34,886 bases of DNA from Acidobacteriota bacterium. Lineage in GTDB: Bacteria; Acidobacteriota; Terriglobia; Terriglobales; Acidobacteriaceae. The notes below the pieces were generated by a model. That model searched no databases. It saw only the letters and a program-made list of their open reading frames with translations, and was not told the DNA's origin. A program made the translations under genes and the position numbers. The stretch spans positions 1 through 34,886 of the forward strand of contig JAKATU010000074.1 of NCBI GenBank assembly GCA_021818585.1, read 5' to 3'. How positions within the stretch are numbered: position 1 is the stretch's first letter; each line of letters starts with the position of its first letter. This document shows positions 23,617 through 33,177 of the stretch, piece after piece.

Positions 23617-25275
23617 TTATGCGTGTTTTGGCGGGGAGAGAAGCGCGCTGATCAGGGCGGGGATGTGTGTGGTCTCGATTTCGCCCTGAGAGAGGTTATT
23701 GATTCTTGCGATGACTTCTGCGGCAGGAGGGCATGTTACGAATTGATGGACGATCGGCGCTCCCGAAGCGTTGGCAAGGGTGCGGGAGCCTGCGAGAAGA
23801 ACAAGTCTCGGGATGTGGAGATGCAGGAGAGAACGGTGTTCGGCGCGCAGAACCGATGCGGGTAGGTGGGGTGATTTGATCTGTTGGAGCAAATCTCGAA
23901 TTTCAAATTGACGCTGTTGGGTGGAGCGGAGATGAATGGGAGCCAGCGATTGGGAGAGCAGCAGCGCGTAGGTGAGGGTATCGCGGAGAACGACACGCGG
24001 CGCGTGATGGTAGATGAGTAACTGACGCCATGATGACTCTGGTGCAAGGATTGTGCTGCGCGCGTGAAGGAGCACTTCCGCAGCGTGGCGATAGCCGTTT
24101 ACCAGATGGTGGAGCACGGTTAGCGGCGAGGGTGCGCCAGGTGAGTTGCCGTGATCAAGCAACATGGCCGGGGTGGAGCAGAGGAACTGTTTTGCCTTTG
24201 TGTTGCTTGTCCATTGGGGAAGATGCAAGGCGGAGACGCTTGCCGCTGACCCGAAGAGCCCTGAGATATCGGGCAGGGCGCCAGGCGTTTTGTCGGGTAG
24301 CAGACCTGTATTGAGCAGGGATTGCAAAGTAGAGTTGAATGTGCTGTCGTGTGATTTTTCTTTGCGGATGGCAGAGTCACTCTGGATGGGTGTCCCAAGG
24401 CACTCTGCGTCGGTCACCGCTGGACCGGTTGTGGTTGCGATGATGTTACCCATGTGCAGATCTGTGAGACCCACGATGCGGGCAAGGCAGAGCATGGCGC
24501 CTGCGGTGTGCCAGTACGCGGGAGTGCTTTGGCGGCAGGGTGTGGATGGGTGAGTCAACACGGATTCCATCCAGCCGTAGCGGTCTGGGCAGGCGCCGGG
24601 CATGGCGCGCGCGGCGGGCAGGGGAAGTTCGGGGTCGGCGGTTGTGATGGATTGGAGCAGGGCGTGCCAGAGCCATTCGCCGGTGATCGGGCGGGGCTTG
24701 TAGAAGATGCATGAGCCGTTACGGAAGAGAATGCGGAGGACGAGATGGCCGCCGGAGTGCATGTCTGAGGTGGTTGCGGTGATGGATGCGATGGGCGGGA
24801 AGCTATCGAGGGCGAGCGATTGGGCGATACGGTCGCTATCGCGCTTCAGACGCCGGCAGAACGTAACTGTTGCGGTTGCCCAATCGACGATGGCCTGGTG
24901 CAGGAGTGGGGTTAGCGCGGGGTATTCCCGGTAAAGTGGAGGATTTTCAGAGACGGAACCGGCGTTTGTGGCTGCGAGATGTTCGGCGAGGGGGAGGGTC
25001 AGGATTTCTTCGAGGCGCTCACGTAGAGTGGCGAGGAGTCCGTCGACTGGTATTGGCTGGCCCTGAAAGATTCTTTGCGTCGCGGGCAGCCGGATGTCGA
25101 GTTCGGCAAGGGCCTGCTCTAGAAGGGGTGTGAGCAAAGCTGCCATCTGCGGGGGAGTTTCGCCTGGAGGGAACGGAGTATCTGGTTGCAATGTGCCGCG
25201 ATAGCCGAGGACGAGCATGGGGGCGCTCAGATTGCTTGCTGACGAGACGTGATGCGGCGAGTTCGCCTTGCGCAT
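23617..25275 (-). CDS. LanM-type lanthipeptide dehydratase domain protein, cyclase domain absent
   Basis: A 552-residue protein matching the N-terminal dehydratase half (DUF4135) of class II lanthipeptide synthetases. The known catalytic pattern is intact: D171 and H173 (SDMHSGG), K193 (FYKPR), D272, H274 and N277 (TDLHMGN), D289 and E291 (VTDAEC), R427 and T433 (RVVLRDT). The spacings agree with those I recall for CylM, where these residues phosphorylate Ser/Thr and then eliminate phosphate to give Dha/Dhb. The protein ends where a LanC-like zinc cyclase would begin, and none is encoded nearby. The ATG at 25275 lacks an RBS; a -10-like CATACTAT about 8 nt upstream allows a leaderless transcript. 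First gene of the operon with peptide, oxidase, kinase and peptidase. Confidence 0.85.
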   Translation of the reverse strand: MRKANSPHHVSSASNLSAPMLVLGYRGTLQPDTPFPPGETPPQMAALLTPLLEQALAELDIRLPATQRIFQGQPIPVDGLLATLRERLEEILTLPLAEHLAATNAGSVSENPPLYREYPALTPLLHQAIVDWATATVTFCRRLKRDSDRIAQSLALDSFPPIASITATTSDMHSGGHLVLRILFRNGSCIFYKPRPITGEWLWHALLQSITTADPELPLPAARAMPGACPDRYGWMESVLTHPSTPCRQSTPAYWHTAGAMLCLARIVGLTDLHMGNIIATTTGPAVTDAECLGTPIQSDSAIRKEKSHDSTFNSTLQSLLNTGLLPDKTPGALPDISGLFGSAASVSALHLPQWTSNTKAKQFLCSTPAMLLDHGNSPGAPSPLTVLHHLVNGYRHAAEVLLHARSTILAPESSWRQLLIYHHAPRVVLRDTLTYALLLSQSLAPIHLRSTQQRQFEIRDLLQQIKSPHLPASVLRAEHRSLLHLHIPRLVLLAGSRTLANASGAPIVHQFVTCPPAAEVIARINNLSQGEIETTHIPALISALLSPPKHA

Positions 25276-25402
25276 ACCGAATAGTATGACCGAAGGTTGT
25301 CGCGGTAGGAGGACTGGAGGTTTATAAAGTGCGGCGAGCGGATTTCAGGAGACAGGCATCGGCTGCATGGCGCATGCAGGGAGCAGGCTGTGGTAGATCC
25401 AC

Positions 25403-25801
25403 TCAGGGTAGTGATGCCAGGGCGGTGGCTTCATCGGCATGGAGCGGTGCGTATTTATCGATGCCGACGAGCGAGAAGACTTTTTGGAAGTGACGGCTCA
25501 GCCCGAAAATGCCGATGGATGGTCCGCCCTTCTGGGATGCTTCAATCAGGAGCTGGATGACAATCGCAATTCCTGATGAGTTGATGTAGGAAACCCGCGT
25601 GAAGTCGAGGAGGACGTGAGCGGGGTTGCTGGTGAGGGACCGGTAAGCGTTGACGATGGATTCTCCGGCTTCCGAGGAGACATCGCCTGTGAGCGCGAGG
25701 ATGCCTACAGGTTGCCCTGAACTGGTAGAAGCGGATCGGTGCATGACTTGTGTTGCCGGTTGCACGGGCTGACTCCTGAGCGATAAAGTTTGCGGACCCA
25801 T
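25403..25801 (-). CDS. STAS-domain anti-sigma factor antagonist-like protein
   Basis: A 132-residue protein whose STAS domain spans about 30-128: VGILALTGDVSSEAG, then VLLDFTRVSYINSSGIAIV with S75/S76 at the phospho-acceptor site, and FSLVGIDKYAPLHADEA. In anti-anti-sigma factors the site usually reads DSSG; here an Asn replaces the Asp. An N-terminal extension of about 25 residues may reflect a start at the second Met (25744). No anti-sigma kinase or sigma factor is next to it. It lies 127 nt upstream of the dehydratase gene in the same direction, so it may or may not belong to that operon. A partner-switching regulator is the likely role. Confidence 0.85.
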   Translation of the reverse strand: MGPQTLSLRSQPVQPATQVMHRSASTSSGQPVGILALTGDVSSEAGESIVNAYRSLTSNPAHVLLDFTRVSYINSSGIAIVIQLLIEASQKGGPSIGIFGLSRHFQKVFSLVGIDKYAPLHADEATALASLP

Positions 25802-25848
25802 TCTAACTGCGTTAGTGGTAAGCGCGGCAATATATCGCGATGATATTC

Positions 25849-25888
25849 AAAAAAAAGGCAGAGTACGCAAGAGGCGCACTCTGCCTTT
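25849..25888 (-). terminator. Strong intrinsic terminator after the GH3 gene
   Basis: On the minus strand a stem AAAGGCAGAGT / ACTCTGCCTTT (25878-25888 with 25854-25864) is followed by a run of eight T. A second hairpin, GCGGGAGCC / GGCTCCCGC (25903-25911 with 25927-25935), lies between it and the GH3 stop. Confidence 0.92.
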
Positions 25889-25951
25889 GTTTTTGGGTTA
25901 TTGCGGGAGCCGTCCGAGGAATGGCTGGCTCCCGCGAGTTATTTGGCCAGA

Positions 25952-28657
25952 TTATTTTGCGATGTCGATTTGGCCGTTGATGTGGAAGTGACCTGTGAGT
26001 GTGTGAGCGACGGTGCCGGGCTGGCCTCCGCCGATACTCATGGTGTATTCACCCTGGGCGACGATGGGCTGGCCAAGGGTGGTGACCATGCTGAGCGCGC
26101 GCTTGTTTAGCTGGAAATGGACGCGCCGGCTCTGGCCGGGGTTGAGGTGGATGCGCTGGAAGCCGCGGAGGGCAATGTTTGGCGCTCCGGCAACCGGCGG
26201 GAACTTGAGGTAGAGCTGAACGACTTCGTCGCCCGCGACTTTGCCGGTGTTGGTCACGGTGACGCTGGCGTCGACAGGCTGACCGGCATCGACCGTGGCG
26301 GTTGGGATGTTGAGGTGGGAGTAGGCGAAGGTGGTATAGCTGAGTCCGTAACCGAAGGGGTAGAGCGGCTTGCCGGTGAAATAGCGATAAGTGCGACCCT
26401 GCATTGAGTAGCTTTCAAAGCTGGGAAGCTGGTTGACGCTGCGGTAAAAGGTTTCGTCGAGACGCCCGGCGGGATCGTTTTTTCCGCTGAGGGTGTCTGC
26501 GACGGCTGCGCCGCCTTCTTCACCGGGATACCAGGCTTCAAGGACTGCGTTGGCGTGCTGGTTGATCCAGTTGACGGCCAGCGCGCTGCCGTTGAGCAGC
26601 ACAACGACGAGCGGCTTGCCGGTAGCGGCGACGGACTGGACGAGAGCTTCTTCCGGCTCGGGCATCTGGAGGTTGGTTTTGTCTCCACCGAAGAAGCCGG
26701 GCTGGTCTACCCCGGATTGCTCGCTTTCAAGGTGACTGGTGAGGCCAACGACGGCTATGACGAGGTCAGCCTTCTTCGCGGCCTCTACGGCTGCGGGTGA
26801 GGGCGTGTTGTCAACCGGCGTCCAGAGGAGTTGGGCGAGGGGTGAGCCTGTTCCGCGCATTCCATAGCGAACGGTGATGGGAACACTCGTGCCCTTTTGC
26901 AGTTGGATGTAGCCGAGTCTGCCGGCGGATTTGCCGTTGCCGTAGATCAGAGCAAGGGGGCGGTTGTTTATGGTGACGCTTGCAAATCCAGTGGCTCGGA
27001 TGCCGACGAGGTATGCGCCGGATTTAGCTGGAGTCAGGTATCCGGTCCATTCGGCGGTGAAGCCTTTTTTGCCGGCGACCTGAGCGGGAAGGTTTCCTTT
27101 GTTCAAGTCGATGTTGGATTCATCGCGGGTAAGGACCGTTATCGGCTTTGCCTCTGGTTCATGAACGAGGCTCATGTGAGGGGCTGCAAAGAGCGCGTAA
27201 TTGGCTTTGAGGCCAGGCTTGCCATCTGGAGTGGTGAGCATGCTGTCCGGAACTGGCCTGGCAGTGATGTTGTTGTTAAGGAATTGTGTTCCGGGAACGT
27301 AGGTGATTTTTGCGTTGGGAAATTCAGCCTTGAGCCCCTCAAGGATAGAAACCGTGTGAGTGGGGATGCCGTTGTAGTTGCCGAGCAGGACTGCGGTTTG
27401 ATCGGCGAGCGGACCGACGACGGCGATGCTGTGCACAGTTGGCTTGATGGGGAGCGTACCGTCATTCTTGAGCAGCACCATGGATTCGTCTGCGAGTTTG
27501 CGGGCAAAGGCGCGGTGGGCTGGGCTGTTGAGTTCGCTGTAGGGGATGTTGGCGTAGGGATCCGCGCCTTTGGGAGCGAAGAGGCCCAGCTTGATGCGCG
27601 CCGTGAAGAGGCGAACGAGCGCCCGGTTCATGGCGGACTCGCTCAGGTAGCCCTTCTGCACGGCGGTGATAAAGGAGATGTAGTCGTGATCGCCCTTGGG
27701 CGTTTTGAAGTCAGCGCACTCGTTGTCCATGCCGCGTTCGACTGAGATGGCTTTTGCCTGCGCGAGGGTGGGGCGGTAGTGATGTCCGCCGAAGATATCG
27801 TGGACGGCGTCGCAGTCGGAGACGACGTAGCCCTTGAAGCCCCAGTTCTGGCGAAGCGTTTTTTCGAGCAGGAACTGGTTGGCGCACGCGGGCTGGCCAT
27901 TGATTGCGTTGTAGGAGCACATAATGGAGCCGGCGTGGCCCTGGACGATGGCTGCGCGGAAGGCGGGAAGGTAAGTGTCTTCGAGGTCGTGCCTGCTGAT
28001 GTCCTCATCGGCAAAGTGGCGGATGGGCTCCGGACCACTGTAGGCGTCAAAGTGCTTGGGCGTGGAGATGACGCGGTAGTAGTGCGGGTTGCTGCCCTGC
28101 ATGCCGGTGATGTAGGCGACAGCCATGTGCGCTGTGAGGAAGGGATCTTCGCCATAGGTTTCCTGGCCGCGTCCCCAGCGGGGGTCGCGGACGATGTTGA
28201 TGTTGGGCGCCCAGTAGTCGAGGCCGTGGAAGATGGTGGATTTACCCTTGGCGACGGCCTTCTCGTGAACGACGCGTGCTTCGAGGCTGATGTCTTTACC
28301 CATCTGGTGAATGGCAGCGGGATCGAAGGTGGCGCCGAGGCCGATGGGCTCGGGGAATTCGGTGGTTCCGTTTACGGCGACGCCGTGGAGAGCCTCACTC
28401 CACCAGTTATAGCCGGGGATATTGAGGCTGGGAATGGCGCGGGCTCCGTTGACGAGCTGCGAGGCTTTTTCCTGCAGGGTCATGTGGGAGACGAGATCTT
28501 CTGCACGAACCTTTGCGGGCAGGTTGGGATTCATGTAGGCGGGGGTGGTCGATTTGGATTTGGTCTGTGCACTGGCATGCTGTGCAAACGGAGCAGAGAG
28601 CAGCGTAGCGGCAAAGAGCGCGAGCGCCGCGGTGAGTTTGTATTGGTGGGGCCTCAT
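25952..28657 (-). CDS. GH3 beta-glycosidase with PA14 insertion (beta-xylosidase or beta-glucosidase)
   Basis: A 901-residue exported enzyme (signal peptide to about residue 31, ASAQ). The GH3 N-domain shows RDPRWGRGQETYGEDP, the KH pair in STPKHFDAY and the nucleophile D281 in YVVSDCDAVHDIF. The C-domain has VVVLLNGSALAVNW, EAWYPGEEGG and YPFGYGLSYTTF. A PA14-like insert (about 480-620) and a terminal fibronectin-III-like domain (SVTVTNTGKVAGDEVVQLYL) complete it. SDCDA at the nucleophile and the neighbours favour a beta-D-xylosidase, acting on xylo-oligosaccharides in the periplasm. RBS GGAG supports the start. It lies 63 nt after the GH51 gene and is cotranscribed with it. Confidence 0.93.
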   Translation of the reverse strand: MRPHQYKLTAALALFAATLLSAPFAQHASAQTKSKSTTPAYMNPNLPAKVRAEDLVSHMTLQEKASQLVNGARAIPSLNIPGYNWWSEALHGVAVNGTTEFPEPIGLGATFDPAAIHQMGKDISLEARVVHEKAVAKGKSTIFHGLDYWAPNINIVRDPRWGRGQETYGEDPFLTAHMAVAYITGMQGSNPHYYRVISTPKHFDAYSGPEPIRHFADEDISRHDLEDTYLPAFRAAIVQGHAGSIMCSYNAINGQPACANQFLLEKTLRQNWGFKGYVVSDCDAVHDIFGGHHYRPTLAQAKAISVERGMDNECADFKTPKGDHDYISFITAVQKGYLSESAMNRALVRLFTARIKLGLFAPKGADPYANIPYSELNSPAHRAFARKLADESMVLLKNDGTLPIKPTVHSIAVVGPLADQTAVLLGNYNGIPTHTVSILEGLKAEFPNAKITYVPGTQFLNNNITARPVPDSMLTTPDGKPGLKANYALFAAPHMSLVHEPEAKPITVLTRDESNIDLNKGNLPAQVAGKKGFTAEWTGYLTPAKSGAYLVGIRATGFASVTINNRPLALIYGNGKSAGRLGYIQLQKGTSVPITVRYGMRGTGSPLAQLLWTPVDNTPSPAAVEAAKKADLVIAVVGLTSHLESEQSGVDQPGFFGGDKTNLQMPEPEEALVQSVAATGKPLVVVLLNGSALAVNWINQHANAVLEAWYPGEEGGAAVADTLSGKNDPAGRLDETFYRSVNQLPSFESYSMQGRTYRYFTGKPLYPFGYGLSYTTFAYSHLNIPTATVDAGQPVDASVTVTNTGKVAGDEVVQLYLKFPPVAGAPNIALRGFQRIHLNPGQSRRVHFQLNKRALSMVTTLGQPIVAQGEYTMSIGGGQPGTVAHTLTGHFHINGQIDIAK

Positions 28658-28720
28658 TGGTTTCTCCAGAGTGTGCGTTGGTCGTTGATTCGAGATGAAA
28701 GCGGCGAAGGTTTGCTTTGT

Positions 28721-30916
28721 TTAGTTCGTTGCTTTGATTGGGAAGCGGTAAATGTCGGTGCTGATGGGGGCTACGGCGACGGAGTGCGAGGCCGAGTCCA
28801 TGTGGATGGTTTTGATGGTGACCTGCGGTGGCTGGCCGAGATTGTTTGCGGCGGTTATGCTGGGGCCGGTCATGCGCCAGAGTGTGGATGGGCCGCTCAG
28901 GACAAGGCCATCGACGTTGAGGTTGAAGTGCTGGGTGTCTTGTGTTGCGTTGACGACAGCGATGTTGAGGAATTTGTGGTCGGGGCTGAGCGCGGCGACC
29001 ATGTCGAGCGGGTAGGTGGGGCTGCCGGCCTGCTTGTGTGGGAAGTCTCCGAAGAGATGTTCGGAGGGTAGCGGCTGGGGTGAGTTGCCGGTGAGCTTGA
29101 TGGGAATGAGGCCGGGCCCCATGTGGCGGTCATACAGCTCAAAGAGCAGGCCTGTAGTGTTGAGCGAGGCTGCAGTGGGAGTGATATTGAGTGTGGAAAC
29201 ACCCATGGTAAAGGCTGACATGCGAATGAAGCCGGTGTGGCGGAGCATCTCATTGAAGACCATGGCGTAGGCCAAGGCGAGTTTGAGATTGGGAGGCGCG
29301 CCGGAGTAGGCGTACTCGTCAATGGACATGAAGATGTGTTTTTTCTTCATGGCGGGGAAGCGCTTCTGGTAAGCCTGCCACTCTTCGGCCTTGATGCGGA
29401 CGCGGTTGGAGGGTTCGCGGACCCACTGGAGTGTGGTTCCGTGGAATGGGATGTAGCCAGCTTCGACATGGGGATATTTCTTGTTGGCTTTGGCAGCGGC
29501 AACGCTGAAGCGATAGCCGGCGCGGGCGTACCAATGCTCTGTGATGCCGCTGAAGTTGCCCCAGGAGTGCTTGAGGTACCCGCAGGTCCAGTCAGAGGGG
29601 GTGCAGATGCCGACCTGGCTGAAGGGGATGTGGTTGGCGTGTGCGACGCCTTCGATGATCATTTCGCTGGGCATGGAGCCGGAGGCGAGGAGGGTGATGC
29701 TGGGATCGGTCTTGCGCATGGCGTCGGCGAAGAAGTTGGTCTTGATGACAAAATACTTGAGGTCGGTGCGGCCGAGTTGCCAGGGGCCGTAGGGCTCGTT
29801 GCCGATATCCCAGAATTTGACGTTGTAGGGCGCGGGGTGGCCGTTGCGGGCGCGCTCGGCGCCGAGGCGGGTATGGATGGAGCCGTTGATGTACTGTACT
29901 TCTGCCGCGGCGGAGTGGGCGTCACCAAATCCAGCATTGACGGTGATGTAGGGGGTGGTGTGGATGAGGCGGCAGAGGGTCATGAACTCGTCCATGCCGA
30001 GGTCGTTGGACTGGACGGCGTTCCAGGCGTAGTCGAACTTGGGCGGGCGTTTGTCGATGTTGCCGACGGAGTTGTACCAACTGAAGTCGGAGATGAAGTT
30101 GCCGCCGGGTAGACGCCAGAAGCCGGAGTGGATCTGTCGAAGGAGGGCGATGGTGTCCGGACGGAAGCCGTCGATGTTGTCCGACGGCATGAGGGATAGG
30201 GTGCCGATGTGGAGGTTGCCGGTGCCGGTGGCCGTAACCTCGAAGGTGGCGTTGCTGGAGCCGGCTCCCACAGTGAAATGGAAAGGCAGTTTGGTGTAGG
30301 TGGTTGGGATGGCACGCAGGGTGACAGTTTGGCGGTCGCTGGGAGACGTGCCCCAGATGAGTGAGACACGGACGTGCGCGCCTTGAGAGGCGCGGAGATA
30401 GATGTAGCCGGTGTAGTGCTTGTCCTGGACGAGTGAGAGTCCTGACTGGCGGATGCCGCGCGGGGTGGTGGAGTTGAGTTGAATTTCGGGACTGTGTTCG
30501 CCGACGAAGGGATCAGTGGTGTCCATAGTGACGGACTGGGCCGGGCTGATAGGATGCCATTTGCGCAACTGCATGCGGCGGAAGAATGTGGGGACCGGCC
30601 TGGCCGGGTGGTTGGATGGCGGCAGGATGGGGTAGTAGAACTTGCGGTCGTCGAGCATTTGCGACCAAAGCGTGCGATAGGTGAGCTGGCCGAGGTTCTC
30701 AATGAACATGCCGTACTCGTATTTGGAAATGGGCCGCGCGGTGTGGTTGGCGTGGATGGTGACGACGAGCTGGGCAGGTGGCTTTGGCGGCTGCTGGGCG
30801 GATGCGATGCTGCCGGAAGCAAAGGCGAGCACGACTGCTGAGGCGAGCGTGAGGAGGCTTGATCTGCGAGTGGCACCAAAGGATTCCCGGCGTTGCGAGG
30901 AGAGGATGGCGGTCAT
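28721..30916 (-). CDS. GH51 alpha-L-arabinofuranosidase, exported
   Basis: The ATG at 30916 has GGAG seven bases upstream and gives 731 residues; a frame from 30928 or TTG at 30937 is possible but lacks an RBS. A signal peptide (LLTLASAVVLAFASGSIASA) is followed by a GH51 N-terminal region beginning VTIHANHTARPISKYEYGMFIENLG. A carbohydrate-binding jelly-roll-like insert occupies about 115-230. The catalytic barrel has the acid/base motif FWDIGNEPYGPW and a nucleophile region MSIDEYAYSG in place of the common DEW. It would release arabinofuranose side chains from arabinoxylan or arabinan. It forms an operon with the GH3 gene and lies near GH127. Confidence 0.9.
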   Translation of the reverse strand: MTAILSSQRRESFGATRRSSLLTLASAVVLAFASGSIASAQQPPKPPAQLVVTIHANHTARPISKYEYGMFIENLGQLTYRTLWSQMLDDRKFYYPILPPSNHPARPVPTFFRRMQLRKWHPISPAQSVTMDTTDPFVGEHSPEIQLNSTTPRGIRQSGLSLVQDKHYTGYIYLRASQGAHVRVSLIWGTSPSDRQTVTLRAIPTTYTKLPFHFTVGAGSSNATFEVTATGTGNLHIGTLSLMPSDNIDGFRPDTIALLRQIHSGFWRLPGGNFISDFSWYNSVGNIDKRPPKFDYAWNAVQSNDLGMDEFMTLCRLIHTTPYITVNAGFGDAHSAAAEVQYINGSIHTRLGAERARNGHPAPYNVKFWDIGNEPYGPWQLGRTDLKYFVIKTNFFADAMRKTDPSITLLASGSMPSEMIIEGVAHANHIPFSQVGICTPSDWTCGYLKHSWGNFSGITEHWYARAGYRFSVAAAKANKKYPHVEAGYIPFHGTTLQWVREPSNRVRIKAEEWQAYQKRFPAMKKKHIFMSIDEYAYSGAPPNLKLALAYAMVFNEMLRHTGFIRMSAFTMGVSTLNITPTAASLNTTGLLFELYDRHMGPGLIPIKLTGNSPQPLPSEHLFGDFPHKQAGSPTYPLDMVAALSPDHKFLNIAVVNATQDTQHFNLNVDGLVLSGPSTLWRMTGPSITAANNLGQPPQVTIKTIHMDSASHSVAVAPISTDIYRFPIKATN

Positions 30917-31289
30917 TGGATTCTCCATGAGTTGCAAGCCGTGGTTGGTGTTGCGGGGTGGTGCTTTATCTCAGGACGATGTCCTGTGCCCGGCAAGGGC
31001 AAAAAGCTGGTGGATGTGGGGAAGATGTTGAAGGCGTTTCCTGGATAAAGCGATTTTCTGAATTTGTGCAACATACTTCCTCGCGTAATCTCAAACCTGA
31101 GCATGGTAATTCGGCCAAAGGACGGATGGGAAGCGGAAACTTATGCAGGATCGGTTTTGGGTGATGATTTTGAGCGGGATCGGGGGACGGCGGGTTGCAA
31201 CGGGCGGCTTCAGCAGGGTAAAAGTCGCCCGTTTGGAGATGTTCGGACGGGAGGGTCTGAAGCTGCTTCGGTGCTGCTTTGGGACTGCC
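30917..31289. other. Spacer between GH127 and GH51, no gene
   Basis: About 370 nt with no supported gene. It has a palindrome CAGGAC-gat-GTCCTG at 30972-30986, about 56 nt before the GH51 ATG, a plausible operator. It also has an inverted repeat ACGGGCG / CGCCCGT (31200-31206 with 31226-31232) about 60 nt past the GH127 stop, without a T run. The GH51-GH3 promoter presumably lies here. Confidence 0.45.
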
Positions 31290-33112
31290 TCAGGTTTGCT
31301 GAAAGTAGGTGGTGTAGGACTCGTTACGGACGAAGTAGATGGGGACGTGCAGGCGCATGCGGCCGGAGTCGTTTGACGTGAAGAGGCCGTTGGAGCCGGG
31401 TGTGGGGCGGAGTTTATCGAATGGGGCCAGTGATGCCTGGCCCGGGGCGGGATTGATCTCAACGTACATGAGCGGACCGTGCATGAGCGCAACGGTTTTG
31501 GGGTGAAGATTGTCAATGGGTTCGGTGTGGAAGGCTTGCGGCATTTCCAGGGTAACGGTGTCTTCTGGATGCCAGACGCGATGAAGGACGGCAAAGCCGC
31601 GGCTGGTGGTGTATTCCGCAGGTTTACCGTTGAGGCGGATGGTGGGGCGCGTGGTGAGCCAGCCTGGGATGCGGAGCTGCAGGGCAAAGGATGCCGGTTG
31701 GGAGCACGTCACCGTGAAAGTTATATTTTCAGATTGCGGGTAGGCTGTGTGCTGTTCGACGGTGATGGCCGCGCCGTGCTGCTGAAGCGGATACGGGAGG
31801 GTGCATAGAGTGTGACGGCGAGGCCGTTGTGTGAGCGGAAGTAGATGTTTTTGACGTAGTCGGCGACACCCTGCACGAGCGTGCCGGAGCAGCAGGGCCA
31901 CTTTTGCGGGTAATAGCCTTTTTGCGCGTCGGCGGCGTAGTTGGAGTAGTAGAAGTAGTCGCCGTTGGAGTCGGGTTCCTTGACCATGAGCAGGGCATTG
32001 AAGACGACGCGCTCGAGGTTGTCGGCATAGCGGGATTCGCCTGTGGCGCGGAGGAGGTAGCGCGCGAGCTTGGTGGCCGCGTAGGTGCCGCAGGGAGTTT
32101 CGAAGTGGTCGTGCGTGGTGGTGAGGCTCTCGTAAAGCTTGCCCTGGTTGGGCTGGACGAAGAGTTCGTTGGGGCCCCATCCACCGGATGCATATTGTTG
32201 GCCGGTGCGGAGGAACTCCCACGCGTTCTGGATTGTGGCGAGATATTTCTCTTCGCCGAGCACGAGGCGTGCCTTGGCCGCGGAACTGAGCGCCATGGCG
32301 TGGCTGTAGGCGTGCTTGCCGGGCAGGACATCCTGATCGCGGGCGAGCGGGTCGAAGTAGTCACGATTGAGCAGGTAGGCAACCGCGCGTTGATGCATGG
32401 CGCGGTCGCCGGTGAGCTGCCATGCCGAGAAGAGATTTTCCGGCAGAATGTAGGTTTCGTCGTAGGGCGGCTTGCTTTTGCCGATGCGGTCGTGGCCGTG
32501 CTGCGGGATGTAGGGTGTGGCGCCGTGGTAGACGCGAGGCAGGAGTTCGAATGCCTGCTGTACGCCGCTGAGCTGGTATGCGTCCATTAGGCCGATGAGG
32601 TGCTTGTCCAGGATGTAGCAGGGCCAGAGATTTTGGGCATTGGGTGCGGCGAAGACGACGTCTTTGGGGCCCATGGTGGCGGCGAAGCCTTCCACGAGTT
32701 CGGCTACCTTGGCGTGGCAGTCGGGGTCACTGGTGGTGCGGCCGATGCGGGCGAGGCCGGAGATGTACTGGCCGAGAGAGTGGCCGGGGACGAAACCGTT
32801 GCGGCCATACCATCCGCCCATGGGAGTTCCGGGCGCGGGCCGGCCGGTGCGTTCGCGATAGACGCGCAAAAGGCGGTCATTGCTGAGCGCGAGGTAGGAG
32901 GCATGCACGCGATCGTATTGCGCTTTAAGCGGGCCGCCTGTGAGCTCGACATCGCCGTAGGGAAATTCTTCCAGGACGGCGGGTTCTGCTGGATTTGGCG
33001 TGACCGGCGTGGCGTCGGTGGTGGCGAGCGCCCGGGATGCAGCTCCGGCGAGGGCTGCGGTGGCGGCGCCAGCGAGGAATGTTCTGCGTGAGAGATGATT
33101 GGACTTCTGCAT
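31290..33112 (-). pseudogene. GH127 beta-L-arabinofuranosidase with a -1 frameshift
   Basis: The ATG at 33112 (GGAG upstream) starts a Tat-type signal SRRTFLAG and a GH127 (DUF1680) catalytic barrel with TMGPKDVVFAAPNAQNLWPCYILDKHLIGL, HFETPCGTYAA and KWPCCSGTLVQG; the Cys residues fit the zinc/nucleophile site of the family. After VTLYAPSRIRF the frame should continue as QQHGAAITVEQHTAYP, but that stretch lies in another frame: one base is missing in CGCTTCAGCAG near 31785. As read, translation gives a false tail and stops at 31721. The C-terminal beta-sandwich stays intact in the other frame to 31290. No homopolymer explains it, yet a sequencing error remains possible. Confidence 0.85.
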
Positions 33113-33177
33113 GACGGCTCCGATGGCATGGTAGCTGCGCGATAGCATTCTTTGGAAGTTCAGAATAAATATGCAGG

